Below the pieces are notes generated by a model that was given only the letters and a program-made list of their open reading frames with translations, ran no database searches and had not been told where the DNA came from. Shown here piece by piece: positions 11,289 through 21,904 of a stretch of 64,000 nt of DNA. Origin of the DNA: Mesocentrotus franciscanus (Eukaryota > Echinodermata > Echinoidea > Camarodonta > Strongylocentrotidae); contig CP137671.1 of NCBI GenBank assembly GCA_037976565.1, positions 11,651,669 through 11,715,668 on the forward strand, in the 5' to 3' direction. Both the position numbers and the translations under genes were made by a program. Position 1 is the first letter of the stretch; every line of letters begins with the position of its first letter.

Positions 11289-14155
11289 ATGCCGGTCAGA
11301 AATAATCAAACGCTTAACTTTATGGATGGGGACGATGATTCAGTTTATAGAGATTTAAGCAGGCTTCAATCACTGAAGGGACTTAAAATAGCTCATTTAA
11401 ATTGTTTATCGATAATCAAACATATTGACGAAATAAGGTGTATGGTTATTAATGCTAACTTAGATATAATGACTCTCAGTGAAACTCATTTATGTGAAAA
11501 GATTGATGATGGTGAAATTTGTATCCCGGGATATACAATCATACGACGCGATAGGAATAGATTCGGAGGTGGAGTTGCGATGTACATTAAAGATGATTTG
11601 ATTTGTATTCGAAAAGATAAACTGTTTGAAGATAATAATTTGGAACTAATTGTCACTGAAATTAAATTTGGGAAACAAAAACCATTTTATGTGATTTGTT
11701 GGTATAGACCGCCAAATTCGAATCTTGAAGTGTTTAACGCGTTTGAGAGAGTAATTCAAACAGTTGATGATATGAGGGTTCCATATCTTGTTCTTGGGGA
11801 CATGAATTGTGATGTGACAAATAACATTGTATCATGGAATACTAGAAAGCTTCTAGATATCATGGAATCTTACAATTGTGCACAATTTATTGATAAACAT
11901 ACACGAGTAACTGCAGCACCCTCTACTACAATCGATCTTATATTTTGTAACAATGAACAAAAAATAAGTGAGAGTGGTGTTATTGAAGTATCTGTAAATG
12001 ATCATTATATGATATATTATGTTATTGGAAAACCCCGGTGCTTTAATAGTAATACTCATAAGTATAAAACAGGAAGAAATTTGAAGAAATTTGATAACGA
12101 AGCATTTGTAAGAGATATGAATAATATGGACTTTGATCCCGTGTACGAGATGCATGATCCAGAAGTAGCTTGCTCAGTTTTCCTCTCATTAATAATGCAG
12201 GTGGTTGATAAACACGCACCACTCAGAAAAACTAGAATTAAACAAAAAGAATCCCCTTGGATGACATCCAATATCTTACAATTAATTCGTTGCAGAGATC
12301 GCTCGAAAAGAAAGGCCAAAAGATCAAAAGAAATGGATGATTGGAATAATTATAAACAAGCTCGTAATAGCGTTACAGCTGAAATTCGTAGAGCGAAGCG
12401 TAATTTTATTTCAACAAAAATTGAATCAGCTGTACGAGATGTAAAATGATTTGGAAAACATTGCGATATTTAATACCCGAAAAGAAAACTAAATCGCGAG
12501 CTACTTCCATAAAAGTACATGATCGCTTTATTTGTGGACAAGAATTATCCAACTCTTTTAATGATTATTTTTCAACAATTGGTAAAACTTTACATGATAC
12601 TTTTGTAAATAATGGGAATAATGCAAATCCAATGACTCCCACTCCTAATGTAATTTCATTTGTATTTAATGATGTATCGACCATTGACATTGAAAATATA
12701 CTTCAGGCTCTTTCTGAAAATAAGGCAACTGGCCCGGATAACCTACCAGCAAAGCTCCTCAAATCCGTAGCTACTATTATTCTTCCCAGTAGCACACATA
12801 CTTAATCAGTCTTTGCGTACGGGCACTATACCCGGTCAATGGAAATGTGCACGAGTTACCCCTATATATAAAGGAGGTGAGAAGACATGCATGGAGAACT
12901 ATCGACCGATTTCTGTCATACCTATCCTAGCCAAAATAATGGAAAGGGTAGTTTATAATCAATTATTTGAATATTTAATGGAAAATAATATATTATCTGA
13001 TTGTCAATCGGGTTTTAGACCCATGCATTCTACACAAACGACCCTTTGAACGTAACAGATAAATGGCTAAATGCAATAGATAAAGGCAATATTGTTGGTT
13101 TAGTTATGATCGATCTCAAAAAGGCGTTTTATACGGTCGATCATAGTATTTTAATAGAAAAATTAAAAATGTATAACTTTGGTCAATGCACTTTAAAGTG
13201 GTTCACAAACTATTTTGATGGGAGAAAACAATTTACATCTGTAAACGGCTATACTTCCGATGAAAGGGAAATTACATGCGGGGTACCCCAAGGTTCGTTA
13301 TTGGGCCCTCTATAATTCTCAATATTTGTTAATGATATGCCCCATAATTGTAGCAAACTAAATGAAGATCTTTCAAGTTTATCATGCTGGTTAAAAGATA
13401 ATAAATTAATGGTTAACCCAAACAAATGTGAAGTAATGTTTATAGGCACTCAGCAGCATTTGAAGAGATTACACGATATTATTGATGATTGTTATTTGTA
13501 TATAGATAATAACGAAATTAAAAGGGTCCAGTCATGTAAATATCTAGGTGTTGTCATTGATCAAAATATGTTATGGAAAAATCAAGTTGATCATGTAAAG
13601 AAAAAAGTAATTAAATGTATATATCTCTTGAAAAGATTGCGTCCATACATTAATCAGATCACTGCTTTGACTTTTTATAAATCAATTATTCAATGCCATT
13701 TTGATTATTGTAGCGCAGTCTGGGCAAATGCTTTAAAGACTCACCTAAGTCAACTGCAAGTATTACAAAATAGATCACTTCGTATTGTTATGAATGTTGA
13801 TTATATGTATCCTTCAAATAATTTATATGATACCTTGAAATTAGATCGCTTATATATACGATGGTCCAAACAATTAGCATGTACTATGTATCGCTCTGTT
13901 CATAACATTTGTCCACCTTATCTTAGCAGTATCTTTGTAATTCATGAATCAGTATATTGTACAAGGTCCGGCCCGCATAAATTTAGACTCACTCAACCGG
14001 AGACCAATTACGGGAAAAGATCACTCTCTTATCGGGGGGCCAAGATTTGGAATGAGCTAAATTACCCTAATTCCACCACTGTATCAATTGAAGCCTTTAA
14101 GCGTCACATAAATAGTAACCCCATCGTCCTGACCATTCTTAGCAGACAGACTTAA
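11289..14155 (+). pseudogene. LINE ORF2: AP endonuclease plus reverse transcriptase, broken
   Basis: The first piece (11289-12449) holds the APE-type endonuclease: LKIAHLNCLS, then TLSETHL (catalytic Glu), LVLGDMNCDV and VSVNDHYMIYY (the usual SDH block with N). The RT follows in pieces 12446-12805, 12813-13049, 13046-13315 and 13337-14155: ENKATGPDNLPAKLLK, YRPISVIPILAKIMERV, GFRPMHSTQTTL, IDLKKAFYTVDH and GVPQGSLLGPL. A TAA follows LGPL (13312-13314), and after FVNDMPHNCS the reading jumps straight to LNEDLSSLSCWL, so the YxDD catalytic block is deleted. The protein cannot polymerise DNA. Confidence 0.85.
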
Positions 14156-14543
14156 CACCCTATATTTAACAAATTAAGCTAAAAATACAAGAACCCCGGT
14201 TTTCATTCTTTTCTTCTTATTCGTAATTTTTGTTTCGTTACTCCCTTATCCGTTTTTACCATGTAAGGACACGTTCCTCCTTTTGTAGATGCTTTCCCCC
14301 ATAGTGATGTTATTGTTGTTGTTGTAGATAGTATACTTTTAGTATAGTTTTATTTTTTATTATGTAAATTATATTTTGTGTGTGTTCATTTGTCTATTTT
14401 TATGAGTATATACATGTATTGATTATTCTTATTGTATGTTTTTATGTTGGCTTGGACCCCTTTGAAAAACAGCTTGTAGCTGACAAGGGCAATCCATCCC
14501 ACGAGTGGAGAATAAATAAATTTAAAAAAATTTAAATTTAAAA

Positions 14544-14549
14544 TCTCTT
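14544..14549. repeat. Right target-site duplication TCTCTT
   Basis: Second copy of the 6-bp target duplication of the LINE; the receptor sequence TTGAATGGTGCTG follows at once. Confidence 0.85.
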
Positions 14550-15453
14550 TTGAATGGTGCTGTACTGATTCTAATCTATCATCAGCAAAATCTCCAAGAT
14601 TACATGCGAGTTCTCTATACCAGATTTTGACAGCATCTGATTTGATCTTGGGAATAGCGTGGAGTCTTTGGAGCATGCTCTGTTGTTCGTTCAGTGACCA
14701 CAAGACATGCTCGGTCGCCAGTATGGTTTTCCCATTCCTGTCTTTCGTTGCGCTCCGATCCGTCATGGCATGCCTTTGCGGTATCAGCTTCAACCTCTAT
14801 CTCCTAGTCACAAGGCCTCTCCGCTATGACACAATCGTAACCAGAAAAAGATTCTTCTGTATACTTGCAGGCACTTACTTGGTGATAGTGCTGGCTTGTG
14901 AAATCACCTCTCCGGTCCCACAATCACCCTTTATTATCCTCCTAATAAAGCAATGTCAAAGTCAGCTAATGGTGCAAAATTCGGTTGCGAGTATCGCCTT
15001 TGCTTATGAAGTCTTCCCTGTATGCGCAAAGATATCTTGTACAACCGTCATTTATGTCAAGTTACTGTTCATTGCAAGGCAGAGAGCAAAGGAGGTTGAG
15101 AACGTAGAAAGACCTCGCGATATCGTCGCCGAAAATGTTGGGATGGACCAAAAGCTTACTCAGCCGCAGAATCGAGCCGACCTGAATATTGGTTGTAACG
15201 CGGTACGTCGACAGAGGAGACGATTCAAAGGATTAGTTAGGATTCTCCTTTTAACGTATTCTTTATGCATCGCATGGATACCTTTCCTTTTCACTAGAAT
15301 CAACATGAGTAACACATTGATGACTATTTTTAATTTTTCCCATTGAGTTAAACCTGGATACAGACCATCGTGTACTTGTTGACGAATCCTGAAGCAAGGA
15401 GGTTATTTTTGCAGTTTGTACGGTGTTGCCGAGCTAATGAGCCATTCAACTGA

Positions 15454-16121
15454 AGTAATAGAATTTTGAATTGTTTGAAAGCGTTGTGATCGTTGAAAGA
15501 ACAATTTGGTACATGGCGGAAAGTCTTAAAGCCCCTCTTAAGTGCTGGGAGCCCCAAACTCGCCAAAAATTGATGGCAGTAGTTTGTAGTAGCTCTTTAC
15601 AGAGCGAATTTATTTTTCATTTCTTTTCACATAATATAAACAATGACAGACAATTATAAACGTAATGATATAGCAGAAATGAACATTGAAATATCTTTGA
15701 CATTGTTTTTTGGTCATTGTAATGCAAAATGATTTGGTTACAGGAAATGAAAAAAAACGAACCTACTTGAAAGCAATGCTTGTAAGGTGAAGGTTCGCAC
15801 AATAATAATTTAACTTTATACATTTATAACTTAATTTTTTAAAAAATTACGAAAAAAAAAAAAATGAACAGATAATAAAAACAAACAATAATTAACGAGA
15901 CAAAAACAAATCAGAAACAGTAGCAGAATGACAATATGAGGATGATACATACAGAAAATGAAAATGAGAGAGTGACAAACAGAAAAAAGGGGGAAAGCAG
16001 AAAGAGAAGAGTAGAGGGAGAGAAAGACGGAGAGGGAGACAGAGAAAGAGACAGAGAGGGAGAGAGAAAGAAATGGTGGCCATAGAGGAATCATTTTTAA
16101 TTAGTATTATATAGATACAAA
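15454..16121. other. Intergenic with purine-rich tract
   Basis: No gene. Bases about 15950-16075 form an AG-rich tract (GAGAGGGAGACAGAGAAAG type), the source of spurious minus-strand ORFs rich in Ser, Leu and Phe. It may be part of the 3' UTR of the minus-strand LINE relic next to it. Confidence 0.45.
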
Positions 16122-16858
16122 TCATACACAGGTCACAGTTTCGATGTTAAAAAAAATGGCCAGTTTGGCCAAATACGGGGGAAAAAACAGGGAACTACTT
16201 ATTCTGATACGTTTGCAACAAAAAAGTGCTTGAGGGCATTTTTGAAACCAAAGGGCATTCCAATATTTTGGGCCAGTAAAAGTAAAAATTCTGCTGGAAA
16301 ATACCGTTCTTGTTTTTGGTAGGTGATAACATTTTGCTATTCTCGTGGTATAACTATGGAATTTAGTATTTTTGTTAAACATATTTGAGAGAACTTGTGA
16401 CAATTCATTTTTGTTGTAGTGTCTACATAAATATACCAAGGTTATAAGAAAATAAGTCATGAATCTTCAAAACATTATTTGCGTGAAAGAGTTCATTAGT
16501 ATGAGCGCGGAAATTGGTGTGACATATGATTCGCATTGCTTTCTTTTGTAATAGTAAAATTATATTGATTTGAGTATTTCCACAGGTGCCCCACGCAAGT
16601 ATTCCATAATTTAAGTAAGAAAGTACTAAAGTTGAGTACAAATTAAGCAGGATACGAGATGGAAAAAAATATAACCTTGTTTAAAATACCAATATTTCTA
16701 GAGATGATTTTACAAACATTATCAACATGCAGCTTCCATGAAAGTTTATCATCTACTATTATTCCCAGGAACTTCTTAGAAGAGACTTTTTGTATGACAG
16801 TATTATCAAGTACAATATTTCCTGGTAAGTTATCAATAATATTACAAAAGAGCATATA
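16122..16858 (-). mobile_element. LINE reverse transcriptase C-terminal relic
   Basis: Three minus-strand frames tile a LINE RT tail: 16643-16855 with SSKKFLGIIVDDKLSWKLHV (the block usually reading KYLGV.ID..L.W..HI), 16423-16641 with LVLSYLNYGILAWGTCG and LLQKKAMRIIC, and 16122-16460 with FTFTGPKYWNAL. These are the thumb and post-RT blocks of CR1/Jockey-type elements. The element is 5'-truncated near 16858 and shifted between pieces. Confidence 0.8.
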
Positions 16859-18516
16859 ATTTTTTTTTTTTTAATTCAATGACAATTTATTCTGCAAAGA
16901 TTTTTCCCCCAAAATGTGTTTGGAGACAAATATTCATTAAAAATACATAATTTGGGTTTTATGTTTAGAAAATCCTGGCAGAAAATCTAAATGTTGTATT
17001 CTTTCATCAATATTCGACTTCAAACACATTTGCTTTAGAAAATCCTGGCAGAAATGTGTCTTCAATGACATCCTCTTTCACATTATGATGCAGTTTAAGT
17101 AAAATTTTGCCATCAAATGTTTGGGGCTCCAAACACTTTAGAAGGGCTTTAAACAAGGAGACCAAAAAAAAAAATCTGTTTTACGAACGAATTTCCGTAT
17201 AATTGATGTGGCTCAGAATGATTTGATAGTGGATTAAAGGACTCACTGTAATTGTCTTTTTTAAATGATATTGCAAGGTATAGGTATTGTGAATCTGGGG
17301 CCCGTGTCATATTAAAAAGCATTTACCGCAGCGGTAAGTCCCAGTTTATGCGGCAAATTTGGAAGAAGCGGCAAATTTCCCTGTATTGTCGGATTGATGT
17401 GTGAATGGCATGGATGTTGGATAAATTAAAGTTTAGTGAAAAGAATGGCAGAATATATGAAATCTGTACATCAGTCTATGGGTAATTAAAAGAATTGCAG
17501 TATTTGAACACATTTGTACACAGGTCTATGGAAAAACCGGTTAGCGGCATATACTGACATAGTATTTATTTGTATTTTGTATTTTATTTATTTAATCACG
17601 GTTAAAAAGCCTGCTATCAGCTAGAAGCTGCTTTTCAGCAAGACCGTGCATGACAATAATTGAACTCAACAAATAAACGAATACAAACATTATATACAAA
17701 AGAAATCACAAATTCATCATAACAACATAATAAGATGAAAACAAACAGGATGAATTAAACATTACTTGGATAACAGAAACAATGGAGGGGGTGTATTATT
17801 TAAGAGAGGGATATAAAACGTGCGAATGCTGCCAGGCTATTTTATAATCGGATGTCTGCCGCTGCTGCCGCTGCTTCCAAATTTGCCGCAAAAGAAATAT
17901 TCGAAGCACGGCACCCTACATATTTTATTGTTAAATACATTTGTAGTAGTAATGATGATGATAATAATGATAATATTAATAATGATACAAATAAGTTTTA
18001 AATAATAGAATGTGAAATACAGCCATAGTGCAAGTCAATTTATTACCGTATTTCCAAGTTTTAATTCTATCTTACATTATTATGAGGATTTTAATATCCT
18101 ACGTATGACGTATTTTCATTAGGAAATTGTAAAAACGTAGTCGTATCTTGAAAGCTTTATTATAGTTAAGTCAATATTTCGACAGTAGAAATTAATGATG
18201 GACTTATAGTTTCCCTTAATTGTACATTTATTACTTGATGGATGATTTTAATTTGAATTCATCAGCCTTTCATTGCGTCCTATTGTATAGGTTTTATCTC
18301 ACATATGATTCGCCTACAATGTATATCTAGCGCCGTGTTCTCTTTTCATAATGACGTGCACATATTTACCGTCATGAGGTCGACAGGCCTAGCTATATTA
18401 AAACGTCCTCGTTCTCTACACACTCGGCCAGTTTGGGATAACATTTCGTTAAGGTGAATGAGTAGAAACACACACGTAAAGCAGATCAATATCTTCTGTA
18501 CATTTGTCTTGTCTTA
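16859..18516. other. Repeat-rich intergenic DNA with an inverted pair and a LINE tail
   Basis: Bases 17334-17372 (GCGGCAAATTTGGAAGAAGCGG) recur in inverted form at about 17855-17892, so 17330-17895 may be a foldback-type repeat. Inside it, about 17575-17815 resembles the reverse complement of a LINE 3' end (AGCAGCTTCTAGCTGATAGCAGG on the minus strand, AAATAAATAAAA tail), similar in type to the 3' UTR of the LINE at 10.7-14.5 kb. No gene is seen. Confidence 0.5.
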
Positions 18517-19562
18517 TTGGATTCTATTGAGCAAAATGGCCTCGGGAATTCAGTGAACGTAACGGCAACGGAAACTCTTGACCCCGAAAGTGCCATCTTC
18601 TACATTTTAACTATTGTTATGTCGGTCATTTCCAATGGACTTGTATTGTTCGTACTCCGCCATCAGAAAGAGCTCCACGATAACATGCGAGTTCTTTACC
18701 AGATCTTGGCAACATCTGACCTGATCCTGAGCATCAGTTGGAGCAGTTGGAATATGATTTGGTTCTCGTTTAAAAACGAACAAACTTGCACCATCATAAG
18801 TTTGGTGTTTCCTTTTTTTATATGGTGTCGATATGGTTTGTAATGCTAGCACTCTTCGCCATCAGTTTCAACCTGTACCTTCTGATCACCAAGCCCCTTC
18901 GTTATCCTACGATAGTGACCAGGACCAGATTGTTTGTCACGCTGGGATCTGCTGGAGCAACTACGATGCTGGTGTGTGGAGTTTACCTGCCGATTCCAGA
19001 ATCGCCATTCATTCGTCTCCTAGTGCAACACTGCAGAGCCAGAGATGTGCGACCAACAGCGGAATGGCCGTCGGTGGTGTTCATGTTTCATCTCCTATCT
19101 CCCATTCTTGCAACGATGTTCTTCACGACAATCATCTACATTCGACTCTTGGTCATTGCTTGCAACAAAGAGAAAACTGTCGCCAATCATCCAGCCCCTG
19201 TGTTTGGTAGAAATAAACATGGTGATGGACAGATGCAGAACGCCAGGAAACATAGGACTGGTCGACCACAAAAAGGACCCGGTCCCAACGCAATGAAAAA
19301 CCCGAATCGCCGACCCAAGAGGGGTGTTAAAGGACTCACCACGGTCCTTCTGCTCATAGGGTCTTTCTACATCGTGTGGATATCCTTCGTTGCATTTTTC
19401 TCGAGATCATGGAACCCTCACGATCTCGCCGTCCTCGATAAATTCGCAGTCTGCAGCACATGGGTCCAACCCATAGTATACCTGTTGACAAACCCCGAGG
19501 CGAGGAGGATATGCTTGAAGACTTTTCGGTGTGACCGAGGAGCCCAGTCCTTGGATGTCTGA
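18517..19562 (+). pseudogene. 7TM receptor (copy 3) with a frameshift in a T run
   Basis: Frame 1 (to 18840) gives DPESAIFYILTIVMSVISNGLV (TM1), ATSDLILSISWS (TM2) and TCTIISLVFPFF; the following frame gives YMVSIWFVMLALFAISFNLY, LLITKPLRY, TM4-TM7 (FYIVWIS, CSTWVQPIVYLLTNPEARR) and the stop at 19562. The switch lies in the T7 run at 18813-18819, where one more T would join the two halves with family spacing. No in-frame ATG precedes TM1; an ATG at 18536 lies in another frame (stop at 18554), so a second indel or a missing 5' exon is possible. Either a recent pseudogene or a homopolymer error. Long basic third loop. Confidence 0.8.
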
Positions 19563-19863
19563 CATCGCGTGACATTGGTTTTTGTACCAATAGGAATCAG
19601 ACAATCAAAATTAATCCATAACAAAAACGAATTGGGCATATTCAAGTGGCTGGCCGATTAGGCCTGACCAGTTTGCATGGTTTGTTGATCTCTTATCAAC
19701 TGATAATGAGCAAGACAAAGTAACTATCACAATGGTGAAATCTTTTTCAGTGTTGTATAGCATTTTATGACCCTATGCCAAATGCATCAGGTCGTACCAA
19801 AATATTAAACAAATTATATTGTGTATACCAAGTAATAACATTTAGCTGGTTATATGTATTTAA

Positions 19864-20407
19864 AGATACTATGTCCTTTTGCAGCCAACATCAAATTCTG
19901 TAGAACTTTGCAGGAATTATGAATATTTCATGTACATGTATGTCCTATCTGTAAAATTTAAACGTTAGCAGTGTCCTAATATTCAAATTATGTAAGGAAA
20001 CCCGTTTACTTCCTAGACTTCACTGTCAGACACTATTGAGTGACTGACTGGCTTTTATTCATATTTGGTAATAACATACATAAAATGAGCTGTAAAGGGT
20101 ACATGAGCATTTGTCTACATCAATAACCCACTTCTTGTAATGGCCAAAATTAAACTGATTGAATCTTTGCGCAGCATAAAACGTACGGCCATTCGGTACA
20201 ATGGTCTGAAAAATCAGAAAATTACTTACTGGCTCTATAGCTCCTAAGTCGATTCGACAACTAATAGTCGTTATTTTCCCACTTAAAGACATTTTCAACC
20301 CCCCCCCCCTTTTTTTTTTTAGGGAAGTTCTAAATTAGTATTGTCTTTCAAATGCCGTTGGAATTTAACCTTTTCATTTTTGGGGCCTGCAAATGGGCAT
20401 AGTACCT
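19864..20407 (+). mobile_element. MITE with TTAA target duplication (copy 1)
   Basis: The 544-bp element has ends AGATACTATG on the left and the reverse complement of AGGTACTATG on the right, each bounded by TTAA (19860-19863 and 20408-20411). The duplicate locus near 22805-22815 lacks it, so the insertion boundaries are supported by an empty site. It codes for nothing evident. TTAA duplication suggests mobilisation by a piggyBac-like transposase (inference). Another copy spans 38166-42462. Confidence 0.82.
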
Positions 20408-21065
20408 TTAAGAGTCAAGTTGCATATAAAATTGTACACGAAGTGGAAGAATTGATACACCATTAGAGCCTGATGGCAATGGCTGATGATATTATTATGG
20501 TCCTATTATGTATAGTCGGAAAATACATCGAAATTTCAGCCAATGTTTAAATCAGCTTTATGATTCATGTTTATATTACACCGTCATCTCTTCAGTTGAT
20601 CTATTCAATGTAGCTATGACGAATTTCCAGATGCAGAAGAAACGTTTTACAAATAGTTTTTTTTACGAAGAGTTAAAAAGATGTTTTCATTTCGTCCTTG
20701 TTCATAAATTTTCTTAGATCTCGATGTAGCTATATCATGTATATTGTAGTATGTTTGGAAAGTTCCTCTGTTGATTTTCACATGATATTTTAGCTTGATT
20801 TTTTTTAGAGCTTACACCCTTTGCTTACAGGAGGTACCAATGGTCTCTCACTCGAGATTTTATTTGTTTTAATTCAAGGTGTCACATATTTACTTTTCGC
20901 AGGAAATGTAATGATATTGTAATCATTTTCCTTTTTCCTATATGTATTTACTGTTTCATCGAGAGGCAGTAACATACATGTTTGGTATCATAATGGATTA
21001 ACCCTTTTAGTCTTTTATCTCAGTGCTCGAGGGGGGGGTGCTCGAGTCAATGCTTTCTATATCAT

Positions 21066-21904
21066 TAGGGACTTTTAGATTGAGTAGACGAGAACGGCGT
21101 GAACGTACAGTGATCATGCGTGTCAACGTAGTCACCTGCCCCTGTTGGTTACAGTCAAAAGTCTTTTAGATTTCACTCGACAATAAACTTCGACAGGCAG
21201 TAAGCATGATGAAGTCAAGAATGGCGCGCCAAATAATTTCAAAGGAGATTCCGCGAGCGATGATCCGGCAAACCGTCACGTCAACAGCCGGCTGGGCGGT
21301 GCGAAGACATAGCTCATGCACACTGCCACTGCCACTGTCACTATCTATAAAAGTATAAACCTTTTTACGGATGCTATAACATACCAATCAAACTTTCAAA
21401 GTTCAAGACAAAAGAGGTTTAATGAGAATAGAGAGAAGGGCAGTGGCGGATCCAAGATTTTCCAATAGGGGATGAAATTTGAAAATCGCGCAGACCGTTA
21501 TTTCAACTCAAAATACCAATACAGAGCTGTCAACTTTGGGGAACTGCTTCGTGGGAGTGCGTATGCAATTTTTGTTTTACTCAACACCAACACCCCTTCT
21601 CCCATGGATCCGCACCTGGAGAATGGTTGCACAAAACATACCTCAGCTTCGTGAAAACTGTTGTTGCTCAAAGACAAAATTATATCTCTGACTTTTTCTT
21701 CATTAATCTTGAGGCTTGAGATGACGTCACATATGTGAAAACAAGTGCACGGCGTTCTAGATTTAGGACGACGGAAAGTCAAGGTGGACGCGTTCTCGAT
21801 TCTGATAGTCGACGACGGAGATGACGTGACGCATGCGCAGTGCTTTGAAATGACGTCACCACGTAGCAGTCCACTATGTTGACGTGCAAATCTAAAAGTC
21901 CCTA
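21066..21904. mobile_element. Short TIR DNA transposon, non-autonomous
   Basis: The left end TAGGGACTTTTAGATTGAG and the reverse complement of the right end TAGGGACTTTTAGATTTGC form a terminal inverted repeat of about 16 bp. The duplicate loci at 22560 and 23440 read straight through this point (ATATCATTTATATATCTATC), giving an empty site. If TA belongs to the target, the duplication is TA as in Tc1/mariner-like elements, but this is ambiguous. No transposase is seen. Confidence 0.78.
21441..21618. mobile_element. 178-bp hAT-type MITE nested in the TIR element
   Basis: Ends CAGTGGCGGATCC (left) and CAGGTGCGGATCC (right, reverse complement) are flanked by the 8-bp near-duplication GAGAAGGG / GAGAATGG (21433-21440 and 21619-21626). 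An 8-bp target and a CAG-starting TIR fit hAT elements. It lies inside the 21066-21904 element and so inserted later. Confidence 0.72.

Larger units (their letters stand above)
10683..14543 (+). mobile_element. 5'-truncated CR1/L2-type LINE inserted in the receptor
   Basis: About 3.9 kb, plus strand: a partial ORF1, an ORF2 with endonuclease and reverse transcriptase, a 3' UTR with AGCTTGTAGCTGACAAGGGC and a tail of AATAAATAAATTTAAAAAAATTT. The element begins inside ORF1, as expected for 5'-truncated target-primed insertion, and is flanked by TCTCTT. ORF2 has decayed since insertion (frameshifts, a stop, loss of the RT catalytic block), so the copy is inactive. Superfamily placement rests on the ORF1/EN/RT layout and is tentative. 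Confidence 0.87.
10578..15453 (+). pseudogene. 7TM receptor (copy 2) split in TM1 by a LINE and further broken
   Basis: The 5' exon part is 10578-10682: ATG, MADFESLRNETE, then DPKILSFLIISLVLSS, the start of TM1. The 3' part resumes after 14549 with NGAVLILIYHQQNLQDYM, TM2 (ASDLILGIAWS), TM3 (ISFNLYLLVTRPLRY), TM5, TM6 (LCIAWIPF) and TM7 (IVYLLTNPEARR) to the TGA at 15451. Removing 10683-14549 (LINE plus one target copy) gives SSLLNGAVL in frame, with the spacing between DP and NG equal to that in copy 3. Further lesions are a 2-base excess near 14617-14620 (tatac) and a TGA plus frame change near 15343-15355. It has the same NLY motif as its neighbours. A dead gene. Confidence 0.88.

Noticed and set aside
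11289..12449. Endonuclease frame as a host DNA-repair gene
   Set aside because: It is followed by RT coding and preceded by LINE ORF1, and lies within target duplications.
15831..16125. Minus-strand Ser/Leu/Phe-rich ORFs as membrane proteins
   Set aside because: They arise from a purine-rich microsatellite read on the other strand; two frames give equally plausible-looking hydrophobic strings.
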